The translations under genes and the position numbers were made by a program. From assembly GCA_004552485.1 (NCBI GenBank), contig SFOH01000067.1, positions 1 through 16,205 of the forward strand: a stretch of DNA of 16,205 nt. The letters run 5' to 3'. This document shows, piece by piece, positions 14,119 to 16,205 of this stretch. The notes beneath the pieces were generated by a model. The model saw only the letters and a program-made list of their open reading frames with translations. It made no database searches and was not told the origin of the DNA. This stretch comes from Bacteroidales bacterium (lineage in GTDB: Bacteria; Bacteroidota; Bacteroidia; Bacteroidales; Muribaculaceae). How positions within the stretch are numbered: the first letter of the stretch is position 1; the number at the start of each line of letters is the position of its first letter.

Positions 14119-15576
14119 ATGAAGGGAGAAGATTTACAGACCAACCAAAACATGCCGGACCGCGCCGCAGCACACGCCGCAGCGCAGGCCGAGGCGCGCC
14201 GCCATGCCGAGGCCGCACCCGCCAGACCCGCCGGCCAGATGGACATGCTCCACGGCCCCCTCGCCGGAAAAATCCTGGCCTTCGCCGTGCCCCTCATCGC
14301 CAGCGGCATCCTCCAGCAGTCGTTCAACGCCGTCGACGTCGCCATCATCGGACGCTACTCCACCGCCAACGCCATCGCCGCCGTCGGCAGCAACGGCCCC
14401 ATCATCAGCATCCTCGTAAACCTCTTCCTCGGCATCGCCGTCGGCGCCAACGTCGTCATCGCCAACTACCTCGGCCAGCGCAACCACGACGGCGTACGCC
14501 GCTCCATCTCAACCGTCATGATGGTCGCCGTCGCCTCCGGACTCCTCCTCCTGCTGCTCGGCGTAACCCTCGCCCGCCCGATCCTCGAGGCCATGAACGC
14601 CCCCGCCGAAGTCATCGACCTCGCCACCGAATACCTCCGCATCTTCTTCTGCGGAATGCCCTTCATGATGATCTACAACTTCGGCTCGGCCATCATGCGC
14701 TCCGTCGGCGACACGCGCCGGCCCTTCTACGCCCTGCTCGTGGCCACCGTCGTCAACCTCGTCCTCGACCTCCTCTTTGTCGCCGCCTTCGACATGGGCG
14801 TCGCCGGCGTCGCATGGGCCACCGTCATCGCCAACGCCGTCAACGCCGCCGTCATGCTCATCTTCCTCGTGCGCATGCCCGACCCCGTCGCCCTCGACTT
14901 CCACAACCGCCACTTCTCGCGCTCCATCTTCCGCAAGATTCTCGTCATCGGCCTCCCCGCCGGACTCCAGGGCATGATCTTCTCCATCTCGAACATCTTC
15001 ATCCAGAGCACCATCAACAGCTACGGCGCCGCGGCCATCGCCGGCTCCTCGGCGGCGCTCACCTTCGAGGCCTACTGCTACTTCATCATCGTCTCCTTCT
15101 CGGCCTCCGCCATCGCTTTCGTCGGCCAGAACTACGGCGCCGGCCTCTACGACCGCTGCCGGCGCGTGTGGGGTATCTGCCTGCTCTATGCCTTCCTCTT
15201 CTGCGGCATCACCAACGCCCTCATCGTCATTTTCGGCGACCAGTGCATCGGCATCATCACCACCGACCCCGCCGTGATGGTCTACGCCAAGGAGCGCCTC
15301 CACATCGTGCTCATGTGCCAGGCCATCGCCGCCTCCTACGAGGTCTCCGGCTCCTACATGCGCGGCCTGGGTTACTCCATGACGCCTATGGTTCTCACCA
15401 TCTTCGGCACCTGCGTCCTGCGCCTCGGCTGGGTCTACATCTACCGCGACATCGACCCCTCGTTCATGTCGCTCTTAACCATTTACCCCATTTCGTGGGT
15501 CATCACCGGCATCGCCGTCGTCGCCGCCGCCTTCCGCGTCCAGCGCAAGGCCTTCCGCAAACTCTCTCCCGCATAA
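14119..15576 (+). CDS. MATE family multidrug/organic cation efflux transporter
   Basis: A 485-residue inner-membrane antiporter of the MATE family that expels drugs or metabolites using an ion gradient. After a hydrophilic Ala/Arg-rich N-terminal extension (1-43) the typical start MDMLHGPLAGKILAFAVPLI appears, then about twelve membrane helices in two six-helix halves. Family landmarks include QQSFNAVDVAIIGRY (65-79) and, at the end of the first half, the segment MRSVGDTRRPFY. The second half begins near RKILVIGLPAGLQGM and contains FVGQNYGAG. The overall look is nearer the NorM/MepA-like group of Bacteroidetes than the DinF group, and the substrate cannot be told. The start at 14119 is the first in-frame ATG; a start at residue 12, 41 or 43 would remove the unusual extension. 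No consensus promoter was found in the 130 bases between the tRNA terminator and the gene. Confidence 0.93.
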   Translation: MKGEDLQTNQNMPDRAAAHAAAQAEARRHAEAAPARPAGQMDMLHGPLAGKILAFAVPLIASGILQQSFNAVDVAIIGRYSTANAIAAVGSNGPIISILVNLFLGIAVGANVVIANYLGQRNHDGVRRSISTVMMVAVASGLLLLLLGVTLARPILEAMNAPAEVIDLATEYLRIFFCGMPFMMIYNFGSAIMRSVGDTRRPFYALLVATVVNLVLDLLFVAAFDMGVAGVAWATVIANAVNAAVMLIFLVRMPDPVALDFHNRHFSRSIFRKILVIGLPAGLQGMIFSISNIFIQSTINSYGAAAIAGSSAALTFEAYCYFIIVSFSASAIAFVGQNYGAGLYDRCRRVWGICLLYAFLFCGITNALIVIFGDQCIGIITTDPAVMVYAKERLHIVLMCQAIAASYEVSGSYMRGLGYSMTPMVLTIFGTCVLRLGWVYIYRDIDPSFMSLLTIYPISWVITGIAVVAAAFRVQRKAFRKLSPA

Positions 15577-15667
15577 TCCCCCCACTCCTCCCTGCCCCGC
15601 CACATCCCCCTCCTCTCTCCACTGCCCGGGTCGCCCTTTACCGCCCCGCAGACCGCGGCGGCGATTT

Positions 15668-15726
15668 CCCCCAGATAACACAAAAGGCAGCGCCGCAATG
15701 GCGCTGCCTTTTGTGTTATCTGGGGG
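15668..15726. terminator. Bidirectional terminator, 27-bp perfect stem
   Basis: The arms 15668-15694 and 15700-15726 are perfectly complementary over 27 bases around the five-base loop GCAAT. It lies between the convergent MATE gene and the T9SS-sorting-domain gene. The internal AAAA/TTTT segment gives a T-run within the stem; there is no separate T-run on the plus side, where Gs follow. A terminator role is inferred from position and stem strength. Confidence 0.7.
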
Positions 15727-15738
15727 GGGTACGGAGGG

Positions 15739-16205
15739 TTATTTCTTGATAACCTCCACGTTGTGCTTACCGTTGACGGTGAGGAGGTAAATACCGGCGG
15801 GGAGGTCGCCCACATAGAGCGTGGCCTTACCGTTGGCGCTGACTTTCTCATCCTTGACGATGGCGCCATTGGCGGCTGTCATGCGCAGGCTGTTGATGTT
15901 GCCGGCGGCCTGTACAGTGACATAGTCAACTGCGGGCACAGGATAAACCTTGACGGAGCCGAGGTAGCTGTCGAAAGCGATGTCCTCAACAGCGGTGGTG
16001 CCGCCGTCGGTGATTGTGGTGGAAACGTTGGCTTCCTGAGTGATGGCGGGATTCTCGTCGGCATACACTGCGGTCACACGATACTGTGTGTTGGGGCCAG
16101 GCTCTTCATTGGTGAAGTAGTAACCTACGGCATCGGGCTTGTCGGTGTCAAAGTTGTCCTTGTCATGGTTAAAGTCATAGTCACCGGGGATGTAACCGGG
16201 CTTGT
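15739..16205 (-). CDS. 3' part of a FnIII-like protein with T9SS type A sorting domain
   Basis: The frame is open to the right edge, so the gene is partial at its 5' end; about 155 residues are visible. The first part is Asp- and Tyr-rich (KPGYIPGDYDFNHDKD), followed by the end of a fibronectin type III-like domain (YYFTNEEPGPNTQYRVTAVY). The last 75 or so residues match a type IX secretion C-terminal sorting domain: VKVYPVPAVDYVTV, a central SLRMTAANGAIV strand, LPAGIYLLTV, and a basic end VEVIKK. Such proteins are exported across the outer membrane by the type IX system and either anchored or released. The catalytic or binding part lies outside the window. A GTG at 16075-16077 lies within the open frame and is not the start. 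Confidence 0.85.
   Translation of the reverse strand, partial: KPGYIPGDYDFNHDKDNFDTDKPDAVGYYFTNEEPGPNTQYRVTAVYADENPAITQEANVSTTITDGGTTAVEDIAFDSYLGSVKVYPVPAVDYVTVQAAGNINSLRMTAANGAIVKDEKVSANGKATLYVGDLPAGIYLLTVNGKHNVEVIKK

Noticed and set aside
14509..15303. A 264-codon open frame antisense to the MATE gene
   Set aside because: Asp/Gly/Val/Glu-rich translation, the mirror of C-ending codons on the real strand; no domain is recognisable.

Overview
The window looks like a chromosomal segment of a GC-rich member of Bacteroidales (Bacteroidota), plausibly Muribaculaceae; the family is an inference. Support comes from repeated Bacteroidota-type promoters (TTTG, 19-20 bp spacer, TAnnTTTG), a C-terminal type IX secretion (T9SS) sorting domain, a Rho factor with a very large Ala/Pro-rich disordered insert, a SIS-only arabinose-5-phosphate isomerase, and a PEGA-domain protein of the layout common in this phylum.

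Layout. Positions 1-488 are AT-rich, carry no gene, and hold short inverted CGCTACCC motifs and a 61-bp dyad. A minus-strand block follows: a DUF2795 protein (489-710) with its own promoter and terminator, a PduO-type cobalamin adenosyltransferase (890-1447), and a KdsD-like isomerase (1478-2095). A divergent control region (about 2166-2396) with five to six A-tracts phased at 11 bp separates kdsD from rho (2822-4849, +). The rho leader is about 420 nt long, C-rich and free of ATG, with two mutually exclusive hairpins. Convergent to rho is a minus-strand pair: a cytosolic HExxH metallopeptidase-like protein with a zinc ribbon (7476-8891), then a secreted PEGA/WG-repeat protein split by a frameshift at about 6870-6880 (4935-7452). 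A small single-pass membrane protein (9089-9412, +) is divergent from that pair.

A long minus-strand series covers 13383 to 9488: a 126-residue helical protein of unknown function, a cyclophilin-type PPIase lipoprotein, an M16 peptidase whose GTG start overlaps the PPIase stop, and the GTPase HflX. To the right lie initiator tRNA-Met with a clear promoter and terminator (13868-13939), a MATE-family exporter (14119-15576), and the 3' end of a FnIII/T9SS-sorting-domain protein running off the edge (15739-16205, -). Very long perfect hairpins (22 and 27 bp arms) sit in two of the convergent intergenic regions.

Most of the window is housekeeping. The points most worth a second look are the rho control region and its disordered insert, the frameshifted PEGA/WG gene next to the uncharacterised metallopeptidase-like gene, and the AT-rich left end that may be the flank of an integrated element. 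I did not find a convincing new multi-gene system; the metallopeptidase plus PEGA/WG pair is the nearest candidate.
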